64,000 bases of DNA from Bacteroidota bacterium. GTDB lineage: Bacteria > Bacteroidota > Ignavibacteria > Kryptoniales > JAKASW01. The stretch's first letter is position 1; every line of letters begins with the position of its first letter. The stretch lies in assembly GCA_021811615.1 (NCBI GenBank), contig JAJZNW010000089.1:46441-110440 (forward strand), in the 5' to 3' direction. The translations under genes and the position numbers were made by a program. This document shows positions 44,068 to 53,562 of this stretch, one piece after another. The notes beneath the pieces were generated by a model. That model did not search any database. It saw only the letters and a program-made list of their open reading frames with translations, and was not told the DNA's origin.

Positions 44068-46109
44068 TTCAGGACCGGCAGGAAGAAAGAATGGACACGG
44101 AGACTATTGTTTGAGTAGTCGGTGTCGATGGGGATTTTTCCGGCAGGATCGACGACGGCGTAATCCGGGGGGGCGCCCGTCTTGAAGCTGAAGGATTGCC
44201 AGCGGCTCTCTCCGTTCCACACCGTGTCTATCGCTGTGCCGTCATCAAGTGCCAGGCGAATATCAACCGGCATCTTAACCTCGCCTTCCCGGGCGACGAC
44301 GACTGTAGTGAAGTAGCTTGATGTACCTGTGCCGAGGTCGGTCTCCCTGAAATAGCTGATCGACTTCACTGCAAAGTCGACAGTTCCTGTCCCATCAACG
44401 AGCTGCTTGAAAAACCATTTGAGGTCCCTTCCTGAAACCTGTTCGCATGCTTTTTCAAAATCTTCGGAACTCGGATGCCTGAATTCAAATTGATTGAAGT
44501 AAGTCTTCAGCACCGCCGCCATTGTATCCCGCCCGAGAACGCCTTCGAGTGTCCAAAGGACGAGATCAGGTTTATCGTACGCTATGGATCCGGACGCTCC
44601 TCGATAAGGAGCTAGATGTGCATCATCCGATATGGCCTCCGTCTTCGGATGTCGCAGATAGAGAGGGAGATCGCCATATGGCTCATGAACCCGGACCTTG
44701 CCGACTATCGCCGCAACAGGTACACCAAAGAAGGTAGCAATCGGAAACATGCAGACAGGATAGGCGCCTCCAATTTTGAAGACGGAAAAGCCGGGGCCGT
44801 AAGCTTTCTCCAGGACTTTGTCTCCCGAGTATGAATCCAATCCTTCATCAAGCCAGGAGTTCTGAACTCCGCTGTTCGCGACCAGGCCGTACCAGTACTG
44901 GCATCCAAACGCGCGGATGATAGCCGCTTCCAGCGAACGGTTGCCTTTGAGCGTGTAGTCCGCTGCGCGCACGGCTATCAGAGTGGGACATTTCAGGCTG
45001 CTGCCATCGGCCGCCATTGTCCGGGGAAGATCGACCACAGTAAGAACAGGATAAGGATAGGGCCCGTACCACAGCCCGAAGTACTTCATCGCGGAGTCCA
45101 CAGCAGAGAAATATGAGTCCGCCCGGCTGCGGTGGTCCGGCTGAAGAAGGAGGATAACCTTGGTTTGCGGAAGGCCGGGATAATTGAACTCGCGAGTTGC
45201 CCTCACGAAGTCAGGCGAGGCGGACCAGCCAAAGTCGTGAACATCGTCTGCGGCGTAGTGAAAAGTGACGGTACCGTTCGAGTTCGTCGACTTGCCGACT
45301 TCCTCGCCTGTTGCGCCGACCTTGTACCCGGCGGGGACGGTAATATTCACGCCATACACGCCGAAATCGGCGAAAGAGCTGTTGAAAGTGCGGACCCGGT
45401 GACAGTTCCACTTCCCTTTCTGAAACACACCTATTTTCGGGAACCATCCGGAAACGAGATAGAATCCCGGTCCCGGTGCCCAACCGATGCATGATATCGC
45501 CTCGGGAAGTTGCTCGATAAAATCAATCGAAACCGCGATCGAATCTCCCGGGCCAACCGGTGTGGGCAGCTGTACCATCATGACCGTGCTGTCAAGCGGG
45601 CTGCTGCCGGCTGGACTGACGTACTGTATCTGACCTGTCAAATCAGTGTTTGTCCGGAGGTCGGTTAGGCCCGTAATGTTTATCCATCCTCGGGCCGAAG
45701 CGGAAAGGACGTGTTCTCTCCCGGCCATAAACGTGGTGTTGTCGTCCTTGAAGGCGTTCAGATCCAGATGGAAATACAGGCTTCCGGCGCTCTGGCTCGT
45801 CGTGTTATGCCATACGAGAACTTCGCGCCCAGCTATTGCATTTGTACGAGGATGGAGTTGAACGTCGATCGAATAGTCGGCGACGCGGTTGTTGATGACT
45901 TTCGCGAAAACGGGACCGGACAGAAGTAGGCAGATAGAGAAGGCGGCCGAAATTCGACGACATGACGCTAAGGTATCGCCCTGTCGCGACCCGCTACATC
46001 GGCTCTCAATTGGAAAAGGGATACTGATTCGGTTTAGTACGATAAAAGATGATGGCTTTCCTGATTTGTCATTTACCCACCCGCGTAGACGGCCAGAAGG
46101 AAATATCAT
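44004..46109 (-). CDS. M1-peptidase-like protein lacking the zinc-binding HExxH motif
   Basis: A 701-residue exported protein with the fold signature of M1 aminopeptidases: an N-terminal beta domain (VADYSIDVQLHPRTNAIAGREVLVWHN), a catalytic-like domain and a helical C-terminal part. Where family members read IHEFGHQYWYG this protein reads IIRAFGCQYWYG, so both zinc His and the catalytic Glu are gone; only the WLDEG Glu remains. The GxMEN-type segment is also changed (ADGSSLKCPTLIA). It is therefore probably not an active peptidase. The start ATG overlaps the upstream stop (ATGA) after GAGGAA, which leaves about 50 residues before the signal-like ISAAFSICLLLSGPVFA; a sequence shift near the start is possible. 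Confidence 0.78.
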   Translation of the reverse strand: MIFPSGRLRGWVNDKSGKPSSFIVLNRISIPFPIESRCSGSRQGDTLASCRRISAAFSICLLLSGPVFAKVINNRVADYSIDVQLHPRTNAIAGREVLVWHNTTSQSAGSLYFHLDLNAFKDDNTTFMAGREHVLSASARGWINITGLTDLRTNTDLTGQIQYVSPAGSSPLDSTVMMVQLPTPVGPGDSIAVSIDFIEQLPEAISCIGWAPGPGFYLVSGWFPKIGVFQKGKWNCHRVRTFNSSFADFGVYGVNITVPAGYKVGATGEEVGKSTNSNGTVTFHYAADDVHDFGWSASPDFVRATREFNYPGLPQTKVILLLQPDHRSRADSYFSAVDSAMKYFGLWYGPYPYPVLTVVDLPRTMAADGSSLKCPTLIAVRAADYTLKGNRSLEAAIIRAFGCQYWYGLVANSGVQNSWLDEGLDSYSGDKVLEKAYGPGFSVFKIGGAYPVCMFPIATFFGVPVAAIVGKVRVHEPYGDLPLYLRHPKTEAISDDAHLAPYRGASGSIAYDKPDLVLWTLEGVLGRDTMAAVLKTYFNQFEFRHPSSEDFEKACEQVSGRDLKWFFKQLVDGTGTVDFAVKSISYFRETDLGTGTSSYFTTVVVAREGEVKMPVDIRLALDDGTAIDTVWNGESRWQSFSFKTGAPPDYAVVDPAGKIPIDTDYSNNSLRVHSFFLPVLKWGGRIFNYFQNMLLIMGTLV

Positions 46110-46564
46110 TTCCTCAGTATGCCGTCGATTTGTCCCTTGATAATAAGGTACGAACTGAAATCGGCCGTCTCCTGCAACATAATGGTTTGTGGATAGTCCG
46201 AGGGAATCTGGTTGCCGCCGTCAATCTTATACGGAGTCAGTCCGCTCGTAACGCCGAGAGCTTGAATGGACCTTCTACCGTACAGGTTGACCAGCGATGC
46301 GTGGATATTATCGCACAACGCATTGTAAGCGGAGTTTATCTGCGGATATTTTCCCGTCACGAGATTAGCAGCGATAAATCCTGCATACAGTTCCCTGGTA
46401 CCTTCTTTCTTTATTCCATCGGCAAAATATTCCTGGGCTTTAGCGTAATCGCCCGCAACATAGGCTTTCATCCCCTCTTCCTGAAGCTGCTGTGGGTTCT
46501 TCGAGCACGAGACAAGAAAGAACGGCAGGGCCAATGTCAAAAAGACGAAGATGTTCTTCATCAT
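46106..46564 (-). CDS. Small TPR-like lipoprotein
   Basis: A 152-residue lipoprotein (MMKNIFVFLTLALPFFLVSCSK, lipobox LVSC). The mature part has a helical repeat resembling one TPR unit (LQEEGMKAYVAGDYAKAQEYFADGIKKEG) followed by an unassigned domain. The track starts at 46606; the in-frame MM at 46564, with ACAGGG before it, gives the proper signal peptide. Its stop overlaps the start of the M1-like gene, so the two envelope proteins are translationally coupled and may interact. Confidence 0.75.
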   Translation of the reverse strand: MMKNIFVFLTLALPFFLVSCSKNPQQLQEEGMKAYVAGDYAKAQEYFADGIKKEGTRELYAGFIAANLVTGKYPQINSAYNALCDNIHASLVNLYGRRSIQALGVTSGLTPYKIDGGNQIPSDYPQTIMLQETADFSSYLIIKGQIDGILRK

Positions 46565-46622
46565 CCCTGTATGCCTGTTAATGTCAATTGAGAATTCAAA
46601 ATTCATAATTCAAAATTCTAAA

Positions 46623-48074
46623 TTAAATTCCGTAAGACTTCCACTTGGAGTCGACGAGTTTCTTTATCTCATCGGCCATGACGATCTTGTCGGGCCACTC
46701 CCTGGTAAATCCTTCATCTGCCCACTTCCGCGTGCCGTCGATTCCCATCTTGCTTCCGAAGCTGAAATGCTGGGCCGAATGATCGAGGACATCGGCAGGC
46801 CCCTTTGTGAAGACGACATCTCTCTGCGGGTCGATATTGTTCAGCGCGTACCACCACGCCTCCTGGGTATTCTGAACGTTGACATCCTTGTCCACGACTA
46901 CTATAACCTTCGCGAACATCATTTGCCCCATTCCCCAGAGGCCATTCATGACTTTGAATGCGTGACCGGGATACCTCTTGTCTATCGAAACGAAGACGAG
47001 GTTGTGGAATATGCCTTCGAAGGGCATGTGGTAGTCGACGATTTCGGGTATGACGAGCTTTGCGAGCGGCAGGAAGATCCTTTCAGTGGCAAATCCCATG
47101 AAGTCGTCTTCCATGATGGGCTGTCCGACGACCGTCGAGACGAATACCGGCTTCTTGCGAGTCGTGATCGCTGTAACGTGGAACGCCGGGTAATAGTCGG
47201 CAAGCGAATAGAAACCTGTATGATCGCCGAAGGGGCCTTCGAGACGGAGCTCCTCCTCCGTGTCGACATAACCTTCCAATACTATTTCAGCTTCCGCGGG
47301 AACTTCGAGGTCGACAGTTTTGCATTTCACAAGCTCGACAGGCTCCTTTCTAAGGAAACCCGCGAAGAGATATTCTTCGATACTCTCAGGCAGAGGCGCG
47401 CTCGTGCTGTACATCGTCGCGGGATCGGATCCCACCACGACCGCAACTTCGAGCCGCTTCATACCTTTCTCCTTCGCCTTCCTGAAGTGTGCCGCGCCTC
47501 CCTTGTGTCTCTGCCAGTGCATTGCCGTCGTGTTCTTGTCGAGGACCTGCAGGCGGTAGAGTCCCATGTTCCGGATACCGGTCTCCGGATCCTTCGTAAC
47601 CACCTGTCCGAAAAGGATATACGGCCCGCCGTCCTGCGGCCATGAGGTGGTTATCGGGAGCTGGTAGAGGTCAACGTCCTTTTCATTAATAATGATCTCC
47701 TGGCACGCCCCCTTCTTCACGATCTTAGGCGGGAATTTAGCCATCTCCATCAGCTTCGGCATCATCGCCATCTTGCCGAGAAGCGACTCCGGTACTTTCA
47801 GATTCAGCATATCGGAGAGCCTGTCTCCGATCTCGTCGAGATCCTCGACGCCGAGCGCCCATGCCATCCTCTGTTTCGTCCCGAAGATGTTGATGGCAAG
47901 CGGTATCTTGCTTCCCCTGACGTTAGTGAATAGAAGTGCCGGACCGCCAGACTTGACCACGCGGTCGACTATCTCGGTTATCTCGAGCTTCGGCTCCACT
48001 TCAGTGTCGATCACCTTCAGCTCGTGTTTCTTCTTCAGCAGTTGAATGAATTCGTTAAGATTATTGATTGCCAT
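46623..48074 (-). CDS. ubiD: UbiD-family prenylated-FMN-dependent decarboxylase
   Basis: A 483-residue (de)carboxylase of the UbiD family, which uses prenylated FMN made by UbiX. The cofactor-site segment NMGLYRLQVLDKNTTAMHWQRHKGGA and the catalytic block ELRLEGPFGDHTGFY with its acidic residues are intact. Possible substrates are 4-hydroxybenzoate-type quinone precursors or other aromatic acids; in a Bacteroidota-like cell a menaquinone (futalosine-type) step is possible but unproven. No UbiX gene is in the window. ATG 48074 (MAINNLNEF) is used rather than the track start 48158 inside the upstream gene; the two genes overlap by 14 bp. Confidence 0.92.
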   Translation of the reverse strand: MAINNLNEFIQLLKKKHELKVIDTEVEPKLEITEIVDRVVKSGGPALLFTNVRGSKIPLAINIFGTKQRMAWALGVEDLDEIGDRLSDMLNLKVPESLLGKMAMMPKLMEMAKFPPKIVKKGACQEIIINEKDVDLYQLPITTSWPQDGGPYILFGQVVTKDPETGIRNMGLYRLQVLDKNTTAMHWQRHKGGAAHFRKAKEKGMKRLEVAVVVGSDPATMYSTSAPLPESIEEYLFAGFLRKEPVELVKCKTVDLEVPAEAEIVLEGYVDTEEELRLEGPFGDHTGFYSLADYYPAFHVTAITTRKKPVFVSTVVGQPIMEDDFMGFATERIFLPLAKLVIPEIVDYHMPFEGIFHNLVFVSIDKRYPGHAFKVMNGLWGMGQMMFAKVIVVVDKDVNVQNTQEAWWYALNNIDPQRDVVFTKGPADVLDHSAQHFSFGSKMGIDGTRKWADEGFTREWPDKIVMADEIKKLVDSKWKSYGI

Positions 48075-48711
48075 TTGAAATGTCCGTTGTGTTGATCTTT
48101 CTTGCTCCTGCGTATCGGCTCTTATAGTAACGGCTGTCGAGCGACGATAAGGTGACACCTTCCGACACGCTCGCGTTTGCGAAGAGATCGTCTCCGACGT
48201 ATATCCCGACGTGACTTATCCTTCTTCCGACAGTAATGAAAAAGACGAGGTCACCCGGCTTAAGGTCGTCCCTCGACACCCTCTCGCCGAGCCGGGACTG
48301 AGCAAGCGCATTATGAGGGAGCTCGATGCCGTACACGGAATTGAAGACCTCCATCGTGAATCCGGAACAATCGATGCCTGAGTGCGTCGTGCCGCCGATC
48401 TGATAAGGGGTACCCATATACGACATGATCGCGCTCATGAGCCTGCTTCTTGCGGCGTTTGGCGATTCCCTTTCCATCCGGCCGATCTCTTCCCGCAGCA
48501 TGTCGGGGCTGACGGCCCGGTCGTTTTCCGCCTTCAGCTCTCTTACCTCAACCTTAAGCTGCTCAGGTGTCTCGTCGAAAGTGAACCGAGGCTTGCTGCT
48601 CGATGTCCCATTGTTTCCGAATGTGAAACGCGGTGACGATCCTGAACATCCCATGATGAAAAGGCACGCGGCTGCACTGACGGAAACTAAGAGTCTGTAA
48701 GTCTTTTCCAT
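48061..48711 (-). CDS. NlpC/P60 (C40) peptidoglycan endopeptidase lipoprotein
   Basis: A 216-residue lipoprotein (lipobox IMGC, Cys22) with a short coiled linker and a C-terminal NlpC/P60 domain. The catalytic Cys115 is in GIDCSGFTMEVF, His167 in RRISHVGIYVG and a polar third residue (Asn179) in LFANAS. Such enzymes cut stem peptides of peptidoglycan during growth. A direct repeat (PRFTFGNN / PRFTFDET) precedes the linker. The stop lies inside the first codons of ubiD, so the genes are co-transcribed although functionally unrelated. Confidence 0.92.
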   Translation of the reverse strand: MEKTYRLLVSVSAAACLFIMGCSGSSPRFTFGNNGTSSSKPRFTFDETPEQLKVEVRELKAENDRAVSPDMLREEIGRMERESPNAARSRLMSAIMSYMGTPYQIGGTTHSGIDCSGFTMEVFNSVYGIELPHNALAQSRLGERVSRDDLKPGDLVFFITVGRRISHVGIYVGDDLFANASVSEGVTLSSLDSRYYKSRYAGARKINTTDISNGNQ

Positions 48712-49352
48712 TTAAGAAGTTGCTGTGACAATATAAAAACGCAGAGATTGGAGAACAAGAAAGGAGTCATGACAAACATGACAGGTTAGCGCGGATGGAT
48801 AAGCTACACGCGTCCTGGACCATCTTGACAATCACTTTGTTCTGCTTTAAGTTGCTTGAAATTCGAGGACCGACAGAGGGATCTTATTCGGTCTGACGAC
48901 AAAAGTACAAATGGGATTGATCGGGCTTATGGAGGGGACGAAACGATCCTGAGCCGGAATGAGAAAGTCGCTCGAAAGAAGGAGTTGAATCGGGCGAAAC
49001 AGTGATGCCGAAGTAAAAAAGTGGTATTGAGATGGGAATATTTTCGCGTAGCAGGACAGAGGCATTACTTTCTTGGCGGGAAGTGACAATCGACAGTTTT
49101 TTCTACTGCTTGCCGGGTAACACTCCTTTAAGTCCCATCTCCACTTTTTATCTACAGGATTCCGGCTCCCGGTTTGGCTCGCCGAAGCGCTGGGTACAGC
49201 GACAGAAGATTTGCGTGTTTCGGAAATTCGAAACAAAAATGGCATGCCGAAGTTCACACGAGAGCGGGTGACTTTAGAGCCTGACCCATGTGGAGAAAGA
49301 ATAAATGAAATGATAGCCGAGTCAGTCACAGAAGAACTTGCTCAAGAGGAAA
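48712..49352. other. Intergenic region with no supported gene
   Basis: Divergent gap of about 640 bp between the NlpC/P60 gene (minus) and the Asp-box protein gene (plus). The 160-residue minus ORF 48847..49329 has no signal, domain or ribosome-binding site and is probably chance. No RNA fold was recognised. Confidence 0.45.
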
Positions 49353-50360
49353 ATGAAGATGAATATGAAATACCAAGAGCTTTTGTTAGCTGTGTTGCTC
49401 TGTGCGAGCTTTTTCATTTCCTGTAACAAGAACAGCAGTCTGGTCAGTCCAGGGACTCTTCCTGTATGGACACAGGAACAACTACAGAGCCTGGAAGTCA
49501 GAGGCGTTTATGCGACGGGCAACGTCATTATTGCAGGTGCCTACCGGGACTACACATCATACGCGTACTTCTTTCGCTCCATGGACGACGGGGCGACATG
49601 GACAAGAACAGATTCCTTCGCAATTCAAAATCACTCGCCAAACCAATCTCTTTGGACGATTCCTTCGTTGGTTCTTCAAACGGACGGTACGGAGATTCTC
49701 GCTGGTATCGGAGGTGGCCTAGTAAGGGGTGATATTTATATATCGACGGACGGGGGGCTGACATGGAGAGATAACGGGGTAGATTGGCCGGAGAGTGGAG
49801 AAAATGGAAGGGAAAACAAAGAGGACTTCTGCATTTCTGGCGGAACTATATTCGCAGGGACGGATGAAGGGGTCTTCCTATCAACGAATCATGGTGCAAG
49901 TTGGAAAAACACTGACGATGGCTTCACAACTCCAGTTGAAGGGATTGGCGCAGTCGGATCAAACGTCTTTGCGGCGACGGAGGGCGAAGGTATTTACCGT
50001 TCAAGCGATAACGGTTCCAACTGGGCGTTAGCTGACTCAGAAAACCACATATTCAAATCGCTCGTACCAATTGGAAGTGATATCTTTGCAGGTGCATTCC
50101 AATTCTACGACAAACCTTTCACTGGCGGCGTTTTTTTGTCAACGGATAAGGGAGCAAATTGGGCGCACTCTGATTCTGGATTGGCAAATCATGAAGTAAA
50201 TGTGCTTGTCGCAAGTGGAAGTTATCTTTTTGCCGGAACCAATCTGGGCATATACGTTTCCTTGAACGCTGGTGCGGATTGGACTTTCGCTTCTACAGGT
50301 TCTCCTGCCGATTCAATGACTGTTTTGTCTCTCGCAGTGAATAGTACACAGCTTGTGTAG
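49353..50360 (+). CDS. Asp-box (BNR-repeat) beta-propeller lipoprotein, C-terminus lost by frameshift
   Basis: A 335-residue surface lipoprotein (LLLAVLLCASFFISCNK, lipobox ISC) built of repeated Asp-box blades: SMDDGATWTRT, STDGGLTWRDN, STNHGASWKNT, SSDNGSNWALA, STDKGANWAHS and SLNAGADWTFA, alternating with FAGTDEG-type strands. This is a sialidase/photosystem-assembly-like propeller without enzyme residues that I can see. The reading frame stops at VNSTQLV, but the next frame continues at once with VGTSNGVWCCPLSAV, the expected next blade (GTSNGVW). One base appears missing at about 50355, so the gene is probably truncated. ATG 49353 follows AGAGG; TTG 49338 is the track start. Confidence 0.72.
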   Translation: MKMNMKYQELLLAVLLCASFFISCNKNSSLVSPGTLPVWTQEQLQSLEVRGVYATGNVIIAGAYRDYTSYAYFFRSMDDGATWTRTDSFAIQNHSPNQSLWTIPSLVLQTDGTEILAGIGGGLVRGDIYISTDGGLTWRDNGVDWPESGENGRENKEDFCISGGTIFAGTDEGVFLSTNHGASWKNTDDGFTTPVEGIGAVGSNVFAATEGEGIYRSSDNGSNWALADSENHIFKSLVPIGSDIFAGAFQFYDKPFTGGVFLSTDKGANWAHSDSGLANHEVNVLVASGSYLFAGTNLGIYVSLNAGADWTFASTGSPADSMTVLSLAVNSTQLV

Positions 50361-50446
50361 GTACTTCCAATGGTGTTTGGTGCTGTCCGCTTTCTGCGGT
50401 TAGGAAACATGGAGAGCGAGACGAACCAACTTGTTCACAAAAATGA
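50357..50446 (+). pseudogene. Out-of-frame tail of the Asp-box protein
   Basis: Thirty codons in the +2 frame read VGTSNGVWCCPLSAVRKHGERDEPTCSQK before a TGA. The first part is a natural continuation of the propeller; the latter part no longer looks like the family and no T9SS sorting domain follows. The gap up to 50675 shows no other gene. Confidence 0.65.
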
Positions 50447-50675
50447 CGGAGGCTAACATCACGAAGAACGATATTTAGCAAGGGGGGTGTTGGCGCACCC
50501 CCCACGACAAATGCGCAAACGTGAAGCATCCCGGTTTTACCCACCTTCGTTCCGATGGGAGTTGCCTTTTGTTAGCTGACAATAATTAATGAATTAGCCA
50601 ACAACTTTCAAAACATAGAAGGCGGGACGTCAAGAGTCGGAATGTGAGATTACCCCGATCAAAGAAGGACAAATC

Positions 50676-52286
50676 ATGAAGAAGAATAAAATTGTGATTA
50701 CAGCTTTTATCGCACTGGCGGTTCTGCATGTACGAACGGCAACGGCACAGCAGCTTGTCAAGCTGACCCCGATATTAGAAGTCGAGGACACGATTGCTGG
50801 CGCGCAGCTTGGGGCGTATGTGAAAGGGGTCGGAGACCTGAACCACGACGGCTACGCCGATGTAGCGGTGAGCGCGCCGGGTCTCTTCAAAACTTATATC
50901 TACTACGGCGGCAAGACTATGAGCAAGACGCCTTCGCTCACGTTAAAGGGAGGCGGACATATAGTATCGGGGGACTTCAGAGGAAACGGCTGGACAGATC
51001 TCGCGATCGAGATACCTTTTCACGACACCGTACTCGTCTATTTCAACGGCCCGAATGGTCTCGACACGATACCGGACTTAGTACTCACCCAGCCGTCCGA
51101 TTACTTCGGGTATGTCATGACAGCGGGTGACTTCTACGGGAACGGATATACAGATCTTGCAATCGGGACAATGGATGAAAACCAGTTCCAGAACAAAGCG
51201 CTGTATCAGAGGGGACGGATATTCATATATGCGGGCGGGCCATTCATGAGCGCAACCCCTGTTGATACGGTTATCGGTGACACAAACAGTGCAGCCCTCG
51301 GTACAGCTCTCGCCACTGGTGATGTGTACGGAAATGGGAAAGACGAGCTTGTTGCCTTGGGATTCAACGAATCTTGCGGCAACTACCCTTGCTCATACAC
51401 GTATCTATCCGTCTACACTAATAACGAAGGTTACAATCTTAAAAGGACTCTTTATATAGACTCCCGTAATGTGCCTGGGGGATTTGGTCCACCTGACTCA
51501 CCTGACGGCAGCGTCGCCTGCTTCGATGCCGACGGTGACGGTATACCAGACATACTGGTGAGCGGGATATGCATATTCAAAGGGGGAGCAAAGATAGACA
51601 CGCTCCCCACTTATCGTGTAGGTCCGCCGAGAGGAGACACGACGGACTATGGCGCGTATCCGTGGGTTGCAGGAGGCGGCGATTACAACGGAGACGGAAT
51701 ACCTGACATACTCCTCGCGTCGGAGCGCGGTGGAGGTCTCGGCATGACGAGCGGAGTCTTCGTGATGGTCGACGGGATAGACGATCCCGGACAGTTCGCA
51801 GGGTACAGGGTGTACGCCCAAATGAATCCGACAGTTGACCTTTCCGGCAACCCTGAGAACGCCGGCGATGTAAACGGAGGAGGAGTAGACGACATTATCG
51901 TGGGCAATGGTGGATGGTTTCCATTCGTCGACTACGGTTTCTTCGGCATCTACTCGGGCGACACCGCGATGAAGGCTCAGGACAACGTGCCGCCTATTCT
52001 GCCGAAGGAGATGAAGCTTGAACAGAACTATCCCAACCCGTTCAATCCCACGACAACGATCAGCTATCAGCTGTCAGCGGCAAGCCATGTCAGCCTCAAG
52101 ATTTACGACACACTCGGAAGGGAGGTGATTACTTTAGTGAACGACGAGGAAGAATCTCCCGGAACTTACACAGTCCACTGGAACGGAACGAACCGTGAAG
52201 GTGAACGCGTAAGTTCCGGAGTCTATTTCTACCAGTTAACGACAGACGACGGTACACAGACCAAAAAGGCTGTGTTCCTGAAGTGA
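50676..52286 (+). CDS. FG-GAP/integrin-like repeat protein with T9SS sorting domain
   Basis: A 536-residue secreted protein. After a signal peptide (IVITAFIALAVLHVRTATAQ) come at least six FG-GAP/VCBS-type blades with calcium-loop-like motifs: DLNHDGYADVAVS, DFRGNGWTDLAIE, DFYGNGYTDLAIG, DVYGNGKDELVAL, DADGDGIPDILVS, DYNGDGIPDILLA and DVNGGGVDDIIVG. Together they form a beta-propeller. The last 85 or so residues are a complete T9SS sorting domain (LEQNYPNPFNPTTTISYQLS...GVYFYQLTTDDGTQTKKAVFLK). It should be released or anchored at the cell surface through T9SS; adhesion is a family-based guess. AAAGAAGGA precedes the start. It is followed 25 bp later by the next surface-protein gene. Confidence 0.9.
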   Translation: MKKNKIVITAFIALAVLHVRTATAQQLVKLTPILEVEDTIAGAQLGAYVKGVGDLNHDGYADVAVSAPGLFKTYIYYGGKTMSKTPSLTLKGGGHIVSGDFRGNGWTDLAIEIPFHDTVLVYFNGPNGLDTIPDLVLTQPSDYFGYVMTAGDFYGNGYTDLAIGTMDENQFQNKALYQRGRIFIYAGGPFMSATPVDTVIGDTNSAALGTALATGDVYGNGKDELVALGFNESCGNYPCSYTYLSVYTNNEGYNLKRTLYIDSRNVPGGFGPPDSPDGSVACFDADGDGIPDILVSGICIFKGGAKIDTLPTYRVGPPRGDTTDYGAYPWVAGGGDYNGDGIPDILLASERGGGLGMTSGVFVMVDGIDDPGQFAGYRVYAQMNPTVDLSGNPENAGDVNGGGVDDIIVGNGGWFPFVDYGFFGIYSGDTAMKAQDNVPPILPKEMKLEQNYPNPFNPTTTISYQLSAASHVSLKIYDTLGREVITLVNDEEESPGTYTVHWNGTNREGERVSSGVYFYQLTTDDGTQTKKAVFLK

Positions 52287-52311
52287 TTCAAACCTAAAAG
52301 GAGAACTGACA

Positions 52312-53544
52312 ATGAAGAAGCTATTGTTTATTTCTCTCGTTCTGCTCGGCGCAAATGCCTTTGCCCAGCAGTTCCCGATCAGTGCGAATAACATGTTCTC
52401 GTCATCGAGCCAGTCGTTCGAGCAGACGGAGATCAGCACGACGCCCGGCATGATGCAGAGCGCGGGTTTCAACTGGGGGATAGCCATTACGACCGATCCG
52501 TCTGAAATCGGAAACCTCCTCAATGCGGCGGCTCAGCATAACATAAGCCTGATCCTCGAGGGCCCGATCCCGGATTACGGCTGGGCGGAAAGATTTTATC
52601 TAGAAGGAGATAATACCTATTTCGATATAGTGAATGGGGCTCATTCGACACTTTCATCCGATCAGAATTCGGATCAGCCACACAGTGATCCATACTACGA
52701 CCTAAAGCCTTTGGAGGCCACTGTTGCGAACGCTTACATGGTCGAGGGAGCGACGCACGACCCGGTCGATCCGTGGGTTGACAGCGCGTCGTACCAGGCA
52801 TATTTCAGATTGAAAATCCAGAAGCCATCGAACCCGCCGCCTCCCACCACGCCTGTCGCGAGCATAGAAGTATGGGACACTTACAACACACCCAACACGT
52901 TGATCACCAGCGAGACGGTGACGTACCAGCAGTTCACATCGAGCAACGTTTACTACACCTTCGAGCTGGGTTTCATACCTCCTTCTCATACGTACACAAC
53001 CACATCCAGCGGAGGCGTCACAGTGAGCGAGAGTCCGAACCGGTTCGTTTCCGAAAGCGTATCGACGAGCTCGCAGCAGTACTTCCCTGACGGAGTTGAT
53101 GTCCGCGTGTACTGGTACGGAACAGCTCCTTTGTGGCTCGACGACATCCGAGTCGAGGGCACAGACGGAAAGACGGACTTCTCCACACCAGCTCTTTTTT
53201 CGGGCCAGTACAACTCTCAAATAAAGAGCGATGCACAGCAGTATGACTCTTACGCAGCACTTGGAAGGTATTACTTAAAAGACGAGCCATACATATCTCA
53301 ATATTTGGCTTATGATTATCTGAACACGGTTCTGGATTCCGTTCAAGCTGACCATTCAAACGGCAAGGGGCTTGGCTACGCACAGAAAGATGAAGGAGAT
53401 CACTCCCATTACGAAACCTGGGTAGGCGACACGTACAAACGATTCCTTACCGAGGCGAAGCCATACGAGCTGGCAGCGGAAGTGAACAGATTCCTGCAGG
53501 GAGACCAGCAGCCATATACGGTCGGGTACACATCTATGGCCTAG
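52312..53544 (+). CDS. N-terminal part of an interrupted T9SS surface protein
   Basis: Encodes 410 residues with a signal peptide (LLFISLVLLGANAFAQQ) and a beta-rich region with unclear family. It ends at an in-frame TAG (53542-53544), after which the same frame continues without a break as GELQTEMMRFDSAEADCYL and on through the next ORF. Both ORFs have the same phase, so this is one gene cut by a nonsense codon, not two genes. TAG is used as a normal stop elsewhere in the window, so recoding is unlikely. AAAAGGAG precedes the start. The N-terminal part alone would lack the sorting domain. Confidence 0.78.
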   Translation: MKKLLFISLVLLGANAFAQQFPISANNMFSSSSQSFEQTEISTTPGMMQSAGFNWGIAITTDPSEIGNLLNAAAQHNISLILEGPIPDYGWAERFYLEGDNTYFDIVNGAHSTLSSDQNSDQPHSDPYYDLKPLEATVANAYMVEGATHDPVDPWVDSASYQAYFRLKIQKPSNPPPPTTPVASIEVWDTYNTPNTLITSETVTYQQFTSSNVYYTFELGFIPPSHTYTTTSSGGVTVSESPNRFVSESVSTSSQQYFPDGVDVRVYWYGTAPLWLDDIRVEGTDGKTDFSTPALFSGQYNSQIKSDAQQYDSYAALGRYYLKDEPYISQYLAYDYLNTVLDSVQADHSNGKGLGYAQKDEGDHSHYETWVGDTYKRFLTEAKPYELAAEVNRFLQGDQQPYTVGYTSMA

Positions 53545-53562
53545 GGGGAACTTCAGACTGAA

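Noticed and set aside
48847-49329. 160-residue minus ORF in the divergent gap
   Set aside because: Composition and lack of signal, domain or ribosome-binding site suggest a chance ORF.
53542-53544. TAG recoded as an amino acid
   Set aside because: Several intact genes in the window end in TAG (for example the stand-alone receiver, coaX, the nfeD gene and the second RAYT), so a nonsense mutation is the simpler explanation.
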